A stretch of 64,000 bases of DNA from Actinomycetota bacterium (GTDB lineage: Bacteria; Actinomycetota; Acidimicrobiia; Acidimicrobiales; Ilumatobacteraceae): NCBI GenBank assembly GCA_009726095.1, contig WLMZ01000004.1:1-64000 (forward strand). Reading direction: 5' to 3'. A program made the translations under genes and the position numbers. The notes under the pieces were generated by a model. It had not been told where the DNA came from. It saw nothing but the letters and a program-made list of their open reading frames with translations, and made no database searches. Below, one piece after another: positions 25,407-34,611 of the stretch (position 1 is the stretch's first letter; the number at the start of each line of letters is the position of its first letter).

Positions 25407-26177
25407 TCACTGAGGTGTCACGTAGGCACTGGTGATGCCACCATCGATGATCAGCGACTGGCCGGTCATCCAACTGCTCTCGTCGCTGGCCAGGAACAGT
25501 GCACCGTTGGCGATCTCGATCGGCTCGCCGAAGCGGCCCATCGGGATGTGCACCAGACGACGGTTGCGCTTGTCGTCGTCGGACAAGAACTTGGCCAGCA
25601 GCGGGGTCATGATCGGTCCCGGGCAGAGCGCGTTGGCACGGATGCCCTGGCGGGCATAGATCGTGGCGATCTCGCGGGTCATCGCCAACACGGCGCCCTT
25701 TGAAGCGGTATAGGCAATCTGCGGCGTGGCGGCGCCCATGTGCGCCACGAACGAGGCCACGTTGACGATCGAGCCACCACCGCTGGCCAGCATGGCCGGG
25801 ATGGCGTAACGACAACCCAGCAGCACGCCCTTCACGTTGATGTCCATCGTGAGGTTGTACGTGGCGATGGAGGTGTTGGTGGGGCCGTCGTCGTCGCCCA
25901 GCATCACGCCGGCGTTGTTGTAGAGCACATGTAACCCGCCGAAGGTCTCGACTGCGTGCGCCACGGCCGATTCGACCGATTGTTCATCGGTGACATCGCA
26001 GCGCACGAACGTGGCCTCGCCGCCAGCAGCAGCAATGGCCTCGACCGCTTCGTCGCCATCGTTGATGTCGGCGATGACGATCTGCGCTCCCTCTTGGGCG
26101 AAGCGCTCGGCGCCGACGCGCCCCAGCCCCGATGACGCACCCGTGATCAATGCAACCTTGCCACTCAACCGACCCAC
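25407..26177 (-). CDS. SDR-family oxidoreductase
   Basis: 256 residues from the GTG at 26177, placed 5 bases after a GGAGG site; the track's TTG at 26189 overlaps that site. The signatures are TGASSGLG, YNNAGVM, IAYTASKGAVLAMTRE and the C-terminal SLIIDGGIT. It is a classical NAD-type SDR (VIADIND). It lies between the 3-hydroxyisobutyrate dehydrogenase-like and glutamine synthetase-like genes on the same strand, so joint transcription is likely. Confidence 0.88.
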   Translation of the reverse strand: MGRLSGKVALITGASSGLGRVGAERFAQEGAQIVIADINDGDEAVEAIAAAGGEATFVRCDVTDEQSVESAVAHAVETFGGLHVLYNNAGVMLGDDDGPTNTSIATYNLTMDINVKGVLLGCRYAIPAMLASGGGSIVNVASFVAHMGAATPQIAYTASKGAVLAMTREIATIYARQGIRANALCPGPIMTPLLAKFLSDDDKRNRRLVHIPMGRFGEPIEIANGALFLASDESSWMTGQSLIIDGGITSAYVTPQ

Positions 26178-26229
26178 ACATGCCTCCAAGACCGAACGAC
26201 TCAGGCGTGAAGGCTAGTGCGGTGGGCCG

Positions 26230-27633
26230 TCAGACGCGCTCCCAGTAGCGGCGCAGCTCCCAATCGGTGACGGTCTGGTTGAACGCCAGCCACTCACCCT
26301 TGGCCATCGTGAGGATGTGATGGTGCACATCATCGCCGAAGCACTCGCGTGCGATCGTGCTGTTCTCCCACAGGTCGATCGCATCACGGATGTTCCATGG
26401 GATACGCGGGATGTCGGCCGCCTGGTAACCGTTACCCGAGAACGGTTCGCCGAGCTCGAGTTCGTTGCGGATGCCGTAGAGGCCACCGGCGAGCGTGCCG
26501 GCAAATGCGAAGTAGCTGTTGGCGTCGCTGCCAGGAACGCGACACTCGACGCGGGTGCCCTTGCCATGGCCCACAAGGCGATAACCGAGCGTGCGGTTGT
26601 CGATGCCCCAGCCGATACCCGTCGGTGCCCACGACCCCGGCTGGAACCGCTTGTAGCTGTTGATGGTGGGGGCCCACAGCAGAGCGAACTCCTGCGAGGT
26701 GGCGACCAGGCCGGCCAGGTAATGACGGAACAACTTGCTCATCCCGTGGTTGTCGGCGGGGGCCCCACTCTGGTCGTGTTCGTCGTGACCGTCGAACAAT
26801 GCCGTCTTGCCATCCAGGCTCCACAGGCTGGAATGGATGTGACACGACGACCCGGTGTCGTTGAAGTCGTACTTGGCCATGAAGCTGATGCTGCGCCCGT
26901 TCAGGGCGGCGATCTCCTTCGCGCTGTTCTTGTAGACGGCGTTGCGGTCGGCCATCTCGACGGCCGTGGTGTAATCGAGGTTGATCTCGTGCTGGCCGCG
27001 ACCGGCTTCGCCCTTGCTGAACTCCACGGGTACGCCGGCGGCTTCGAGGCCACGACGGATCTGGCCGATGATGTATTCGTCCTTGGTGGTCTGCAGCACG
27101 TGATAGTCCTCGAGCCACGGACTGTGCGGCTTGAGGTCGCGGTAGCCCTTGTCGTGGGCCTCGTCGTAGGTGTCCTTGAAGAGATAGAACTCGATCTCGC
27201 TGGCCACCATCGGCAAGAACCCGAGGGCTTCGGCAGCTTCAACCTGACGACGCAAGACCGTACGCGGCGCCACCTCGATGAGCTCGCGGGTGTCGACATC
27301 GAGCAGATCGCACATGATCATCGCCGTCTGTGGCACCCACGGAATCATCCGGATGGTGTCCCAGTCGGGTACGGCGAGCATGTCGCCGTAGCCCTGCTCG
27401 TAGCTGGTGAAGCGATAGCCGGGCACGGGGTTGTTGTCCATGTCGCAGGCAATGAGGTAGTCGCAGTTCTCGGTGCCGTCATCGGCCACGTGATCGAGAA
27501 AGAAACGGCCCGAGGTACGTTTGCCCACCAACCTGCCCTGCAGGTCGGGAAACGCCATCACCACCGTGTCGATCTCTCCGCCACGAATCTTGCGTTCGAG
27601 TTCTTCTCTGGTGACGTGCACTCGTGCTGACAT
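26230..27633 (-). CDS. Glutamine synthetase-like gamma-glutamyl ligase (GlnA3/PuuA type)
   Basis: 467 residues from the ATG at 27633. The catalytic domain carries ASEIEFYLF, GEAGRGQHEINLDY, SSCHIHSSLW and NSYKRFQPGSWAPTG, the metal and ATP sites of glutamine synthetases, but the sequence is unlike true GlnA and lacks its adenylylation-loop tyrosine region. Such GS-like enzymes ligate glutamate to amines, for example putrescine (PuuA), polyamines (GlnA3) or ethanolamine (GlnA4). A class III aminotransferase and oxidoreductases nearby fit that use. TAGGGT lies 7 bases before the ATG, so the message is probably leaderless. Confidence 0.85.
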   Translation of the reverse strand: MSARVHVTREELERKIRGGEIDTVVMAFPDLQGRLVGKRTSGRFFLDHVADDGTENCDYLIACDMDNNPVPGYRFTSYEQGYGDMLAVPDWDTIRMIPWVPQTAMIMCDLLDVDTRELIEVAPRTVLRRQVEAAEALGFLPMVASEIEFYLFKDTYDEAHDKGYRDLKPHSPWLEDYHVLQTTKDEYIIGQIRRGLEAAGVPVEFSKGEAGRGQHEINLDYTTAVEMADRNAVYKNSAKEIAALNGRSISFMAKYDFNDTGSSCHIHSSLWSLDGKTALFDGHDEHDQSGAPADNHGMSKLFRHYLAGLVATSQEFALLWAPTINSYKRFQPGSWAPTGIGWGIDNRTLGYRLVGHGKGTRVECRVPGSDANSYFAFAGTLAGGLYGIRNELELGEPFSGNGYQAADIPRIPWNIRDAIDLWENSTIARECFGDDVHHHILTMAKGEWLAFNQTVTDWELRRYWERV

Positions 27634-27640
27634 ACCCCGC

Positions 27641-27646
27641 ACCCTA
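27641..27646 (-). promoter_or_regulatory. Candidate -10 box (TAGGGT) of the glutamine synthetase-like gene
   Basis: On the minus strand TAGGGT is followed by GCGGGGT and then the ATG at 27633. The gap to carD downstream-end is only 80 bp, so this promoter would separate the accessory gene from the carD unit. Confidence 0.4.
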
Positions 27647-27713
27647 GATGGATGGGGGCGTTCAGCGATGCTTCCGTCAACCCGGCGGCCACAGGGCCTG
27701 ATCGGGCGAAGGC

Positions 27714-28241
27714 CTACGCCTTCTTCTTGACTTCCTTGGCCGGCTTCAGCACGCCCTTGGCCAGCGCGTCGTCGAGGTACCGCTCGGCTTCCTCGGCGCT
27801 CACCTTCAGGGCGGGCGCGATCTCGCTGATCAGGTTGATGCGGGCCCGCTCGTACATGGTGCGCTCGGCCGCCGACAGCGATGCATCGCGGTTGCGGGCG
27901 GCGAGGTTACGAACGACCTCGGCCACCTGATACACATCGCCGCTCTTCAACTTCTCCTGATGGTTCTTGAACCGGCGGCTCCAGTTGCTGGGCACGCGGG
28001 GGTCGGCCTTGGAGAGCACCGACACCAGGTCTTCAAGTTCGTCGGGCGAGACCGGCGGGCGCACGCCCACGTCGGCGGCGCGGGCCACCGGGACCGACAG
28101 TGTCATCTCGTTGATGATGGTCCGCAGGATCAGGTACTCCTGGGTCTCCCCAAAAGCAACGACCTTCTTGGTGCCCTGCACGAGGCATGCCCCGTGCTGG
28201 GGATAGATGACGGTGTCGCCCTTTTTGAACTTCACACCCAT
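27714..28241 (-). CDS. carD: CarD-family RNA polymerase-binding transcription regulator
   Basis: 175 residues from the ATG at 28241; the track's 14-codon extension is not CarD-like. The N-terminal RNA polymerase-interacting domain begins FKKGDTVIYPQHGACLVQG, as in CarD of mycobacteria, and the C-terminal DNA-binding helices include VPSNWSRRFKNHQEKLKSGD with the conserved tryptophan. A lysine-rich tail ends the protein. CarD stabilises the open promoter complex at rRNA and many housekeeping promoters and is usually essential in actinobacteria. It lies beside rdgB-rph-murI but behind its own 100-bp spacer. Confidence 0.93.
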   Translation of the reverse strand: MGVKFKKGDTVIYPQHGACLVQGTKKVVAFGETQEYLILRTIINEMTLSVPVARAADVGVRPPVSPDELEDLVSVLSKADPRVPSNWSRRFKNHQEKLKSGDVYQVAEVVRNLAARNRDASLSAAERTMYERARINLISEIAPALKVSAEEAERYLDDALAKGVLKPAKEVKKKA

Positions 28242-28342
28242 GACCTCACGACTTCCAGTGTGGATGGCGCCACAATCACGCATTGCCGAGCCGAAGCCCT
28301 ACCAACAGTTACTCAAGGGTAAGGGTTTCCCGCCCCGATTCC

Positions 28343-28948
28343 TCACGCCTCTCCGGCGCGGTCGGCAAGTGCCGCCAACAGGGCGCGGAACGCTCGGCCC
28401 CGGTGCGAGATCTCGTTCTTCTCGGACTCACTCATCTGGCTGAAGGTGCGGCCGTCGCCTTCGGCCGGAATGAAGATGGAGTCGTACCCGAAGCCGCGCT
28501 CGCCGAGTTCGGTGGTGGCGATGCCGCCTTCGCACACACCCTCGACGGCGAGCTCGCGTCCGTCCGGCCACACCACCATGGCCACCGTCTTGAAGCGCGC
28601 GGTGCGATGGGGCGGCACCACGTCGCGCAGCACGTCGAGCATCTTGGCCCGGTTGTCGGCATAGCTGCAGCCGATGCCGGCGAACATCGCCGTGGACACC
28701 CCTGGTTCGCCGCCGAGCGCATCAACCTCCAGCCCGGTGTCGTCGCTGATGGCGGCACAACCCGTGGCGACACAGAGCGCTGCGGCCTTCAAACGAGCGT
28801 TGCCGACAAGCGTGTCGGCATCCTCGACCACCTCGGGTACGTGCGCCGGACGCGGCACCAGTTCGACGAGCCCGGCGAGTACGGACGCGATCTCGGCCAC
28901 CTTGTCGGGGTTGGCCGACGCGCACACGAACCGTTCCATCGTGGTCAT
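28343..28948 (-). CDS. rdgB: RdgB/HAM1 non-canonical purine NTP pyrophosphatase
   Basis: 201 residues. SANPDKVAEI (substrate loop), SDDTGLEVDALGGEPG (metal and base site) and SHRGRAF match ITPase/XTPase proteins that hydrolyse dITP, XTP and related nucleotides to monophosphates, keeping deaminated purines out of DNA and RNA. It is 19 bp downstream of rph, and the order murI-rph-rdgB is the conserved actinobacterial one. Confidence 0.94.
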   Translation of the reverse strand: MTTMERFVCASANPDKVAEIASVLAGLVELVPRPAHVPEVVEDADTLVGNARLKAAALCVATGCAAISDDTGLEVDALGGEPGVSTAMFAGIGCSYADNRAKMLDVLRDVVPPHRTARFKTVAMVVWPDGRELAVEGVCEGGIATTELGERGFGYDSIFIPAEGDGRTFSQMSESEKNEISHRGRAFRALLAALADRAGEA

Positions 28949-28967
28949 TCCCGACTGTGATCCGGGC

Positions 28968-29744
28968 CTAGCGGCCCAGCGAACGCGGCGATGGCGGCGA
29001 TGCGATCATCTCCATCTGCAGGCCGATGATCTCGGCCAGACCGTCACCGGCGAGGCCGAGCAACGCGTCCAGCTCGCTGCGGCTGAACGGCGCACCCTCG
29101 GCGGTGCCCTGCACCTCGACGAACTGCGGCTCGGCCGGCTGGCCACCGATGTTGGCGATGCGCTGCAACATGACCACGTTCATGTCCACCTCGGCACGGC
29201 TGTCCTCGATGTAGGGCAGGTCGAGCACCGGAACCCCATTGACCACGCCAACGCTGATGGCCCCGCAGTACGAATGCAACGGCTGTGCGCTGATGGCCTT
29301 GTTCTGTACCAGGCGGGTGAGCGCATCGTGCAGGGCCAGATAGCCACCGCAGATGCTGGCGGTACGCGTGCCGCCGTCGGCCTGTAGGACGTCGCAGTCG
29401 ACCACGACCTGTCGTTCGCCGAGCAGGCGCATGTCGCAGGCCGCACGCAGCGAGCGGCCGATGAGTCGCTGGATCTCGACCGTGCGCCCGCTCTGCTTGC
29501 CCTTGGCAGCCTCACGGTCGACGCGCTCGGGCGACGACCCGGGCAGCATGGAGTACTCGGCGGTGACCCAACCCTTGCCCTTGCCCTTCATCCAACGCGG
29601 CACGTCCTCGTCGATGCTGGCGGTGCACAGCACGCGGGTGCGCCCGAAGCTGACCAGCACGCTGCCGGCCGCCATGTCGGTGTAGTCGCGCTCGAAGGTG
29701 ATCGGGCGGAGTTCGTTCGGTTGGCGGCCATCGGGACGGGCCAT
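28968..29744 (-). CDS. rph: Ribonuclease PH
   Basis: 258 residues from the ATG at 29744, which follows an AAGGAG ribosome binding site (the track start at 29831 lies inside murI). [47 protein letters not shown] and the C-terminal LQMEMI region match RNase PH, the phosphorolytic exonuclease that trims tRNA 3' ends. It forms a ring-shaped hexamer. It is 38 bp after murI and 19 bp before rdgB. Confidence 0.95.
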   Translation of the reverse strand: MARPDGRQPNELRPITFERDYTDMAAGSVLVSFGRTRVLCTASIDEDVPRWMKGKGKGWVTAEYSMLPGSSPERVDREAAKGKQSGRTVEIQRLIGRSLRAACDMRLLGERQVVVDCDVLQADGGTRTASICGGYLALHDALTRLVQNKAISAQPLHSYCGAISVGVVNGVPVLDLPYIEDSRAEVDMNVVMLQRIANIGGQPAEPQFVEVQGTAEGAPFSRSELDALLGLAGDGLAEIIGLQMEMIASPPSPRSLGR

Positions 29745-29782
29745 GAGGGCTCCTTGGTGGGGATTGCGGATCGATACGCAGA

Positions 29783-30619
29783 TCAGTGCGAGACGATAGG
29801 GGCATCTGTAGCGGTAACGGGCGGTTCCCACGAACCGGCATGGGCCAGCTCGGGTCCGAGGAGACGGCGGCCGAGATCGGCGAACCAGCCGATGTCGCCG
29901 CTGGAGAGGAACCGGTGCACCGCAGGACGTGTCGATGACAAGCGCAACAGACCGGCCTCGCGCAGCTGTGCGCTGGCAGCGAACGCTGTCTCATCGGCGC
30001 TACTGACCAGCGTGACCGCTGGGCCCATCGCCTGGCCGATGACGCGCGCCAGATACGGGTAGTGGGTGCACCCGAGCAGCAGCGTGTCGACACCGGCCGC
30101 CTTGACCGGGGCCAACAGGCGATCGGCCAGGATGGCGATCTCGTCGCCACTGGTCTGCCCGCGTTCCACGAACTCGACGAACCCGGGACATGCAGCAGCA
30201 GTGAGCACCACGGCCACGCCGGTATGCGCAACCGCCCGGTCGTAGGCGCCTGACATCACGGTGCCGACGGTTCCGATGACACCGACGCGACCAGTGCGCG
30301 TTGCGGCCACCAACGCACGGGCACCCGGTTCGATGACGCCGATCACCGGCACCGGCAACTCATCGACGAGCTCGTCGAGTGCTGCCGCGGCCGCTGTGTT
30401 GCAGGCCACCACGATGGCCTTGGCGTCATGGTCGTTCACCAGGCTCCACGCCAGTTGACGGGCGAACTCGCGCACCTCGGCCTGGGGCCGCGAACCGTAC
30501 GGGTAGCGGCCGGTGTCTCCGATGTAGACGAGGTCCTCGTCGGGCAGCAGATCGATGAGCGCACGCGCAACGGTGAGCCCACCAAACCCCGAGTCGAACA
30601 TGCCAATGGGACGATCCAT
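29783..30619 (-). CDS. murI: Glutamate racemase
   Basis: 278 residues. DSGFGGLTV near the N-terminus and two catalytic cysteines, Cys73 in VACNTAAAA and Cys184 in [10 protein letters not shown], are the hallmarks of the enzyme that makes D-glutamate for peptidoglycan. The first gene of the murI-rph-rdgB unit. The 65-bp divergent region to the EamA gene holds paired TAACCT-like boxes that could serve both directions. Confidence 0.95.
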   Translation of the reverse strand: MDRPIGMFDSGFGGLTVARALIDLLPDEDLVYIGDTGRYPYGSRPQAEVREFARQLAWSLVNDHDAKAIVVACNTAAAAALDELVDELPVPVIGVIEPGARALVAATRTGRVGVIGTVGTVMSGAYDRAVAHTGVAVVLTAAACPGFVEFVERGQTSGDEIAILADRLLAPVKAAGVDTLLLGCTHYPYLARVIGQAMGPAVTLVSSADETAFAASAQLREAGLLRLSSTRPAVHRFLSSGDIGWFADLGRRLLGPELAHAGSWEPPVTATDAPIVSH

Positions 30620-30684
30620 AACCGTGGATCAGGTTACGCGGGATTGACTCACGCCGTGCGGCAAGCGCATAACCTCATGTCCCT

Positions 30685-31515
30685 GTGCTGACCGCCACCC
30701 TGCTCGCCCTCTCCGCAGCAGTCCTGCACGCTGGTTGGAATCTGGCAGTCAAGCAGTCGCCCCACGAACGCTTCGTCGCTCTGTGGGCACAGTTTCTGTT
30801 CGGCGGCGTCTTCGCCCTGTTCGGGTTGGCCATCAGCGGCGGCATGGCTGCCAACGGATGGACATGGGCCGTGCTCTCCGGCCTGGTACACCTGCCGTAC
30901 CTACTGCTGCTCGCCCGGGCCTACAACCACGGCGACTTCTCGCAGGTGTACCCGATTGCCCGCGGTGGCGGTGCGCTGCTCGCCGCAATCGGCGGCATCG
31001 TGTTGTTGCACGACCCGGTACGGGCATGGAGCATCGTTGCGATCGTCACCATCGCGCTCGGTCTCAGCCTGTTGGCCGGCACGTGGAAGGGGCCGGCCGT
31101 ACTGACCGCAGTGGGCGTGGCGTTGACGATCTGCGCCTACACGCTGCTGGACAGCAAGGGCTCGCGCAGCACCGACAAGCTCGGGTACGCGTTCGCGACG
31201 GGCATCATGACCGCTGTCACCAGCTCGGCCTACGGTGTCGCAACGCGACGCACCGCAGCGTTGCGTGCCGTCCTGCGCACCGATTGGCGCCGCTTCGCGC
31301 TGGCCGGGTTCGCGTCGCTGCTCACCTACACGCTGGTGTTGATCGCCGTGCGGTATGCATCGGTTGGCTATGTGGCCGCCCTCCGCGAATCAAGTGTGGT
31401 GCTGGCTGCGCTGATCGGCTGGCGGTACCTCGGCGAGGGCAACGCCCGGCGACGACTCAGCGCAAGTGGTGTCGTGCTGTGCGGCCTGATGATGCTGGTG
31501 ACGCTCGGCCGTTAG
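30685..31515 (+). CDS. EamA/DMT-family transporter
   Basis: 276 residues starting at a GTG; ten membrane segments in two EamA repeats (AVLHAGWNLAVKQS in TM1; VGYVAALRESSVVLAALIGW near the end). The second-half signature RESSVVLAALIGWRYLGE is typical of this permease family. It lies alone between divergent murI and convergent ribF. The substrate is unknown. Confidence 0.85.
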   Translation: MLTATLLALSAAVLHAGWNLAVKQSPHERFVALWAQFLFGGVFALFGLAISGGMAANGWTWAVLSGLVHLPYLLLLARAYNHGDFSQVYPIARGGGALLAAIGGIVLLHDPVRAWSIVAIVTIALGLSLLAGTWKGPAVLTAVGVALTICAYTLLDSKGSRSTDKLGYAFATGIMTAVTSSAYGVATRRTAALRAVLRTDWRRFALAGFASLLTYTLVLIAVRYASVGYVAALRESSVVLAALIGWRYLGEGNARRRLSASGVVLCGLMMLVTLGR

Positions 31516-31521
31516 CGGCCG
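31506..31521. terminator. GC-rich hairpin at the convergent EamA/ribF junction
   Basis: CGGCCG repeats flank TTAG and overlap the EamA stop codon. There is no T-rich tract, so it would be a weak or factor-assisted bidirectional terminator at best. Confidence 0.3.
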
Positions 31522-31535
31522 GGGCGCAGCTGGCG

Positions 31536-32489
31536 TCAGCGCGGCAACGACGAGATCGAGGCGCGGGCGTGCTCGATGTCGTGCTTCAGCTGAAACACCA
31601 AGGCATCGATGCCATCGAACTTGCGCTCGCTGCGAAGGAAATGAGTGAAGCGAACTCGTGCGGTCTCGCCGTAGAGATCCCCGTTGAAGTCGAGCAGATG
31701 CGCCTCGAGCAGCGAGTGGTCGGCGTGCTCGTAGAAGGTGGGGCGCCGACCAAGGTTGATCGCGCACGGGTGGACGTCGCCGTTGGGGCGCTCGTACCAT
31801 CCGGCATACACGCCGTCGGCAGGCATGCAGATCTGGTTCGACACCTCGACGTTGGCCGTCGGGAAGCCGAGCTGGCGACCGCGTTGGTCTCCCTTCACCA
31901 CTGAGCCACGCACCTCGTAGGCGTGGCCGAGCATCTCACCGGCCATCTCTACCAGCCCACCGGCCAGAGCGCGCCGGATGGCGGTCGAGCTGATCGGCTC
32001 GTCGACACCATCGGAGCGCGGCACCAGTTCGCGCGGGAACACGTCGAAGTCATGTATCAGGCCGAGCTCACGCAACAACGCCACGTTGCCGGAGCGCTGC
32101 CGGCCGAAGTGAAAGTCGGCGCCCACCACCACGGTACGCGTGGCCAGGCACTGCACCAGAACCCGCTCGACGAAGTCAGTAGCGCTCTCGAACGACTGCC
32201 GCTCGTCGAAACGCACCAGCACCGTGGCATCGACGCCGGTCAGCGCCAGGAGCTCGAGTTTCTGATCGAGATCGGTGAGCAGCTTCGGGGCAGATTCGGG
32301 CCGCACGATGCTGGCCGGATGACGATCGAAGGTGACCACGACCGAGCGGCAACTCAGCTGTTCGGCCAGTTGCTTCACCTCGCCGATGACCGCCCGATGG
32401 CCGCGGTGCACCCCGTCGTAGGCGCCAATGGTGATGACAGAACGCTGGTCGGCCCACGGTCGCTGCGTGAGATCGGTGATCACTTGCAC
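31536..32489 (-). CDS. ribF: Bifunctional riboflavin kinase / FAD synthetase
   Basis: 317 residues from a GTG. The N-terminal adenylyltransferase domain has IGAYDGVHRGHRAVI (the HxGH-type nucleotide site) and the C-terminal kinase domain has GQRGRQLGFPTANVE-like KGDQRGRQLGFPTANV and INLGRRPTF. It converts riboflavin to FMN and FAD. It follows truB by 11 bp at the end of the rimP-to-ribF run, and a TAGCGT box overlapping the truB stop could give it a separate leaderless promoter. Confidence 0.94.
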   Translation of the reverse strand: MQVITDLTQRPWADQRSVITIGAYDGVHRGHRAVIGEVKQLAEQLSCRSVVVTFDRHPASIVRPESAPKLLTDLDQKLELLALTGVDATVLVRFDERQSFESATDFVERVLVQCLATRTVVVGADFHFGRQRSGNVALLRELGLIHDFDVFPRELVPRSDGVDEPISSTAIRRALAGGLVEMAGEMLGHAYEVRGSVVKGDQRGRQLGFPTANVEVSNQICMPADGVYAGWYERPNGDVHPCAINLGRRPTFYEHADHSLLEAHLLDFNGDLYGETARVRFTHFLRSERKFDGIDALVFQLKHDIEHARASISSLPR

Positions 32490-32500
32490 GTCAACCGACG

Positions 32501-33391
32501 CTAGCGGGGTTGGTCGGTCTCAGCACCAATCAGCACCACGACGGGCTTGGCCTCGGCGCCGTGGAATCGCTCGTACACGGCAAGGAGATCGCCGCTTTCA
32601 GCGAACACCGCCCACGGTCCCTCGCCGGACCACGCAGGTAACACGCGTCCGTTGGCGATGAGATCACTGGTGGTCTGGTCCACCGTCACGCGAGGCAGGT
32701 GCTGGACCGCCGTGGACACCGGCAGCAGGGTGGCCTGGTCGGGCGGTTGGGCCTGCTCGAGTGTGAACTCACCCACCCGGGTCCGGCGCAGGTTGCGCAG
32801 GTGGGCCCCACCTCCGAGCAGCCGCCCGAGGTCGTCGGCGAGCGTTCGGATGTAGGTGCCCGACGTGCACTCCACGGTGGCCCGCAACACCATCGGGTCG
32901 TCGGTGGCCTCCAGATCGAAGCGACTCACCGTGACCGGGCGCGGGGCCCGTTCCACCTCGATGCCCTCGCGTGCCAACTCATGCAGGCGGCGGCCGTCGA
33001 TCTTCAACGCCGACACCATCGGCGGCACCTGCAAGATGTCGCCCGTGAGGTGCTCGGCGGCCACGTGGCGCGCCTGCTCGATGGTGACATCGCCCATGTC
33101 GAACGTGCCGGTCACGGCGCCCGCTGCATCGAGCGTGGAGGTGGACGAACCCAACACGATCTCACCGACGTAGGTCTTGTCGCACCCGCTGAGGAAGCGC
33201 ATGAGGCGCGTGGCGTTACCCACGGCGACCACCAACACGCCGGTGGCATCGGGGTCGAGGGTGCCGGCATGGCCGATGCGCCGTTCGCCGAAGTGCCGGC
33301 GCAGTTGGTTCACCACGTCGTGGCTGGTGACGCCGCTCGGTTTGTCGATCACCGTCATGCCATGGACGGTGGGTGGCCTACGCCTGGCCAT
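32501..33391 (-). CDS. truB: tRNA pseudouridine(55) synthase
   Basis: 296 residues. HAGTLDPDATGVL carries the catalytic Asp46, and DKPSGVTSHDVVN and KTYVGEIVLG are further TruB signatures. The enzyme makes pseudouridine-55 in the T loop of tRNAs. The ATG at 33391 overlaps the rbfA end by 14 bp; the later ATG at 33358 is less likely because the family begins with a short basic stretch followed by HG. The C-terminal domain (ARVTVDQTTSDLIANGRVLPAW-like) is present. Confidence 0.94.
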   Translation of the reverse strand: MARRRPPTVHGMTVIDKPSGVTSHDVVNQLRRHFGERRIGHAGTLDPDATGVLVVAVGNATRLMRFLSGCDKTYVGEIVLGSSTSTLDAAGAVTGTFDMGDVTIEQARHVAAEHLTGDILQVPPMVSALKIDGRRLHELAREGIEVERAPRPVTVSRFDLEATDDPMVLRATVECTSGTYIRTLADDLGRLLGGGAHLRNLRRTRVGEFTLEQAQPPDQATLLPVSTAVQHLPRVTVDQTTSDLIANGRVLPAWSGEGPWAVFAESGDLLAVYERFHGAEAKPVVVLIGAETDQPR

Positions 33392-33818
33392 CTACATCTG
33401 CGTCGGCATCGGCATCGGCATCGGCATCGGGACGAGCTGGACTCGGGTTGTCCCGCAGGATGCGCTCGATCCGCTCGGCGGCGCGGATGACCTCGTCGGG
33501 GCGGAAGTCCAGAATCGGTGTCTTCTTCGACCTGATCTGACGGGCCACGGCGCTCTGCAGGCGCACCCGGTGTCGGGCGAGCGCCTCGAGGATGCCCGCA
33601 TCACCATCCTCGCCGCGCAGCGAATCGAAGAACACAATGGCCCTGTTCATCTCGGCGTCGACATCGATCGAGGTGATGGTCACCAGATCCAGCTGGTCGT
33701 CATCGATCTCGGTGAGCGACTCGGCGATGACCTGGCGCAGCGACTGGTTGAGCCGTGCCTCGCGCGGATAGCGGTGCTGGCTCGGCGCACTGGCCCGTTT
33801 GCGAGTTGGCTTGCTCAT
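33378..33818 (-). CDS. rbfA: Ribosome-binding factor A
   Basis: 146 residues. RYPREARLNQSLRQVIAESL, VTITSIDVDAEMNRAIVFF and RHRVRLQSAVARQIRSKKTP follow the KH-like RbfA fold, which binds the 30S subunit and helps 16S rRNA 5'-end maturation. The tail is an Asp-Ala repeat encoded by a hexanucleotide tract and is unlikely to be structured. It lies between the DsbA-like gene and truB. Confidence 0.93.
   Translation of the reverse strand: MSKPTRKRASAPSQHRYPREARLNQSLRQVIAESLTEIDDDQLDLVTITSIDVDAEMNRAIVFFDSLRGEDGDAGILEALARHRVRLQSAVARQIRSKKTPILDFRPDEVIRAAERIERILRDNPSPARPDADADADADADVDGQA
33405..33428. repeat. Hexanucleotide tandem repeat (GGCATC x4) in the rbfA 3' end
   Basis: Four perfect units encode the Asp-Ala tail of RbfA. 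Gain or loss of units would keep the frame. Confidence 0.8.
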
Positions 33819-33909
33819 GACTCTTCACGTCCGTTCAACATTCGACTGCGGCTGTGAGCCTACCGGCACCCGCCCACACGGTCCCGGGGGTTTCGCGGGC
33901 GAGTCCAGT

Positions 33910-34548
33910 TCAGGTGAAGTCGATCGACCCGCGGTTCGAACGCTTCAGTTCGGCCATCCCCGATGTCGTGGCCAGGACCTGGATCGCGTCCCACAGTTTC
34001 AGCGCGTGATCGCCGCGCGGGATCTTCGCGATCACGGGGCCGAAGAAGCTGGCCTCGTTGTCTGCTCCCGGGTGGAAGGTGATGATTGGCGTGCCGACGT
34101 CTCTGCCCGTGCGCTCGAAGGCCAATTCGGTGTCGGCACGGATGTACGCGTCGTGCACTTCGTCGTGCACCGCCGAGGCGAGCAACGGATCGCAGTCGGC
34201 GCGGCCGAGCATCTCGGTCATGAAGGCGAGCGGGTCGTCCTGCATTTCCACGCGCCGCTGGTCGAGGTGGAAGGCGGTTCCGATGGCCGTATACAAACGG
34301 CCGACGGCCGCATTGTCGTGTTGCAGACGAACTGCGTCGGCGGTGCGTAGCGACATCATCCCGGCCATGTGACCCGCCCGATAGGCGGGCGTGTACCAAT
34401 CAGACGTGCGGTCCTCGTTCACGACGGCAAGGGCGATGAAACGCCATTCGACGTCGTAGTCGCGCAACTGCTGCACTTCTGCGACCCAGCGCGACGTGAT
34501 CCATGCCCATGGACACACCGGATCGAAGAAGAATTCGAGATCAGCCAT
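33910..34548 (-). CDS. DsbA-like (mycothiol-dependent reductase family) protein with a monothiol CPWA site
   Basis: 212 residues. FFFDPVCPWAWITSRW is the start typical of the Rv2466c-type mycothiol-dependent reductases, which reduce disulfides or nitro-compounds; Rv2466c has CPWC but here the second cysteine is alanine. A cis-proline segment VGTPIITFHP is visible. Without the resolving cysteine it would need mycothiol or a partner thiol. It sits between infB and rbfA, 61 bp after infB, where other bacteria often have a DUF503 gene. Confidence 0.82.
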   Translation of the reverse strand: MADLEFFFDPVCPWAWITSRWVAEVQQLRDYDVEWRFIALAVVNEDRTSDWYTPAYRAGHMAGMMSLRTADAVRLQHDNAAVGRLYTAIGTAFHLDQRRVEMQDDPLAFMTEMLGRADCDPLLASAVHDEVHDAYIRADTELAFERTGRDVGTPIITFHPGADNEASFFGPVIAKIPRGDHALKLWDAIQVLATTSGMAELKRSNRGSIDFT

Positions 34549-34611
34549 GAGCTGAACGCTACAAGCCGCTCTGCGCGACCCCTCCGGTTGTGACCCGTTG
34601 CACGCCTTGGA

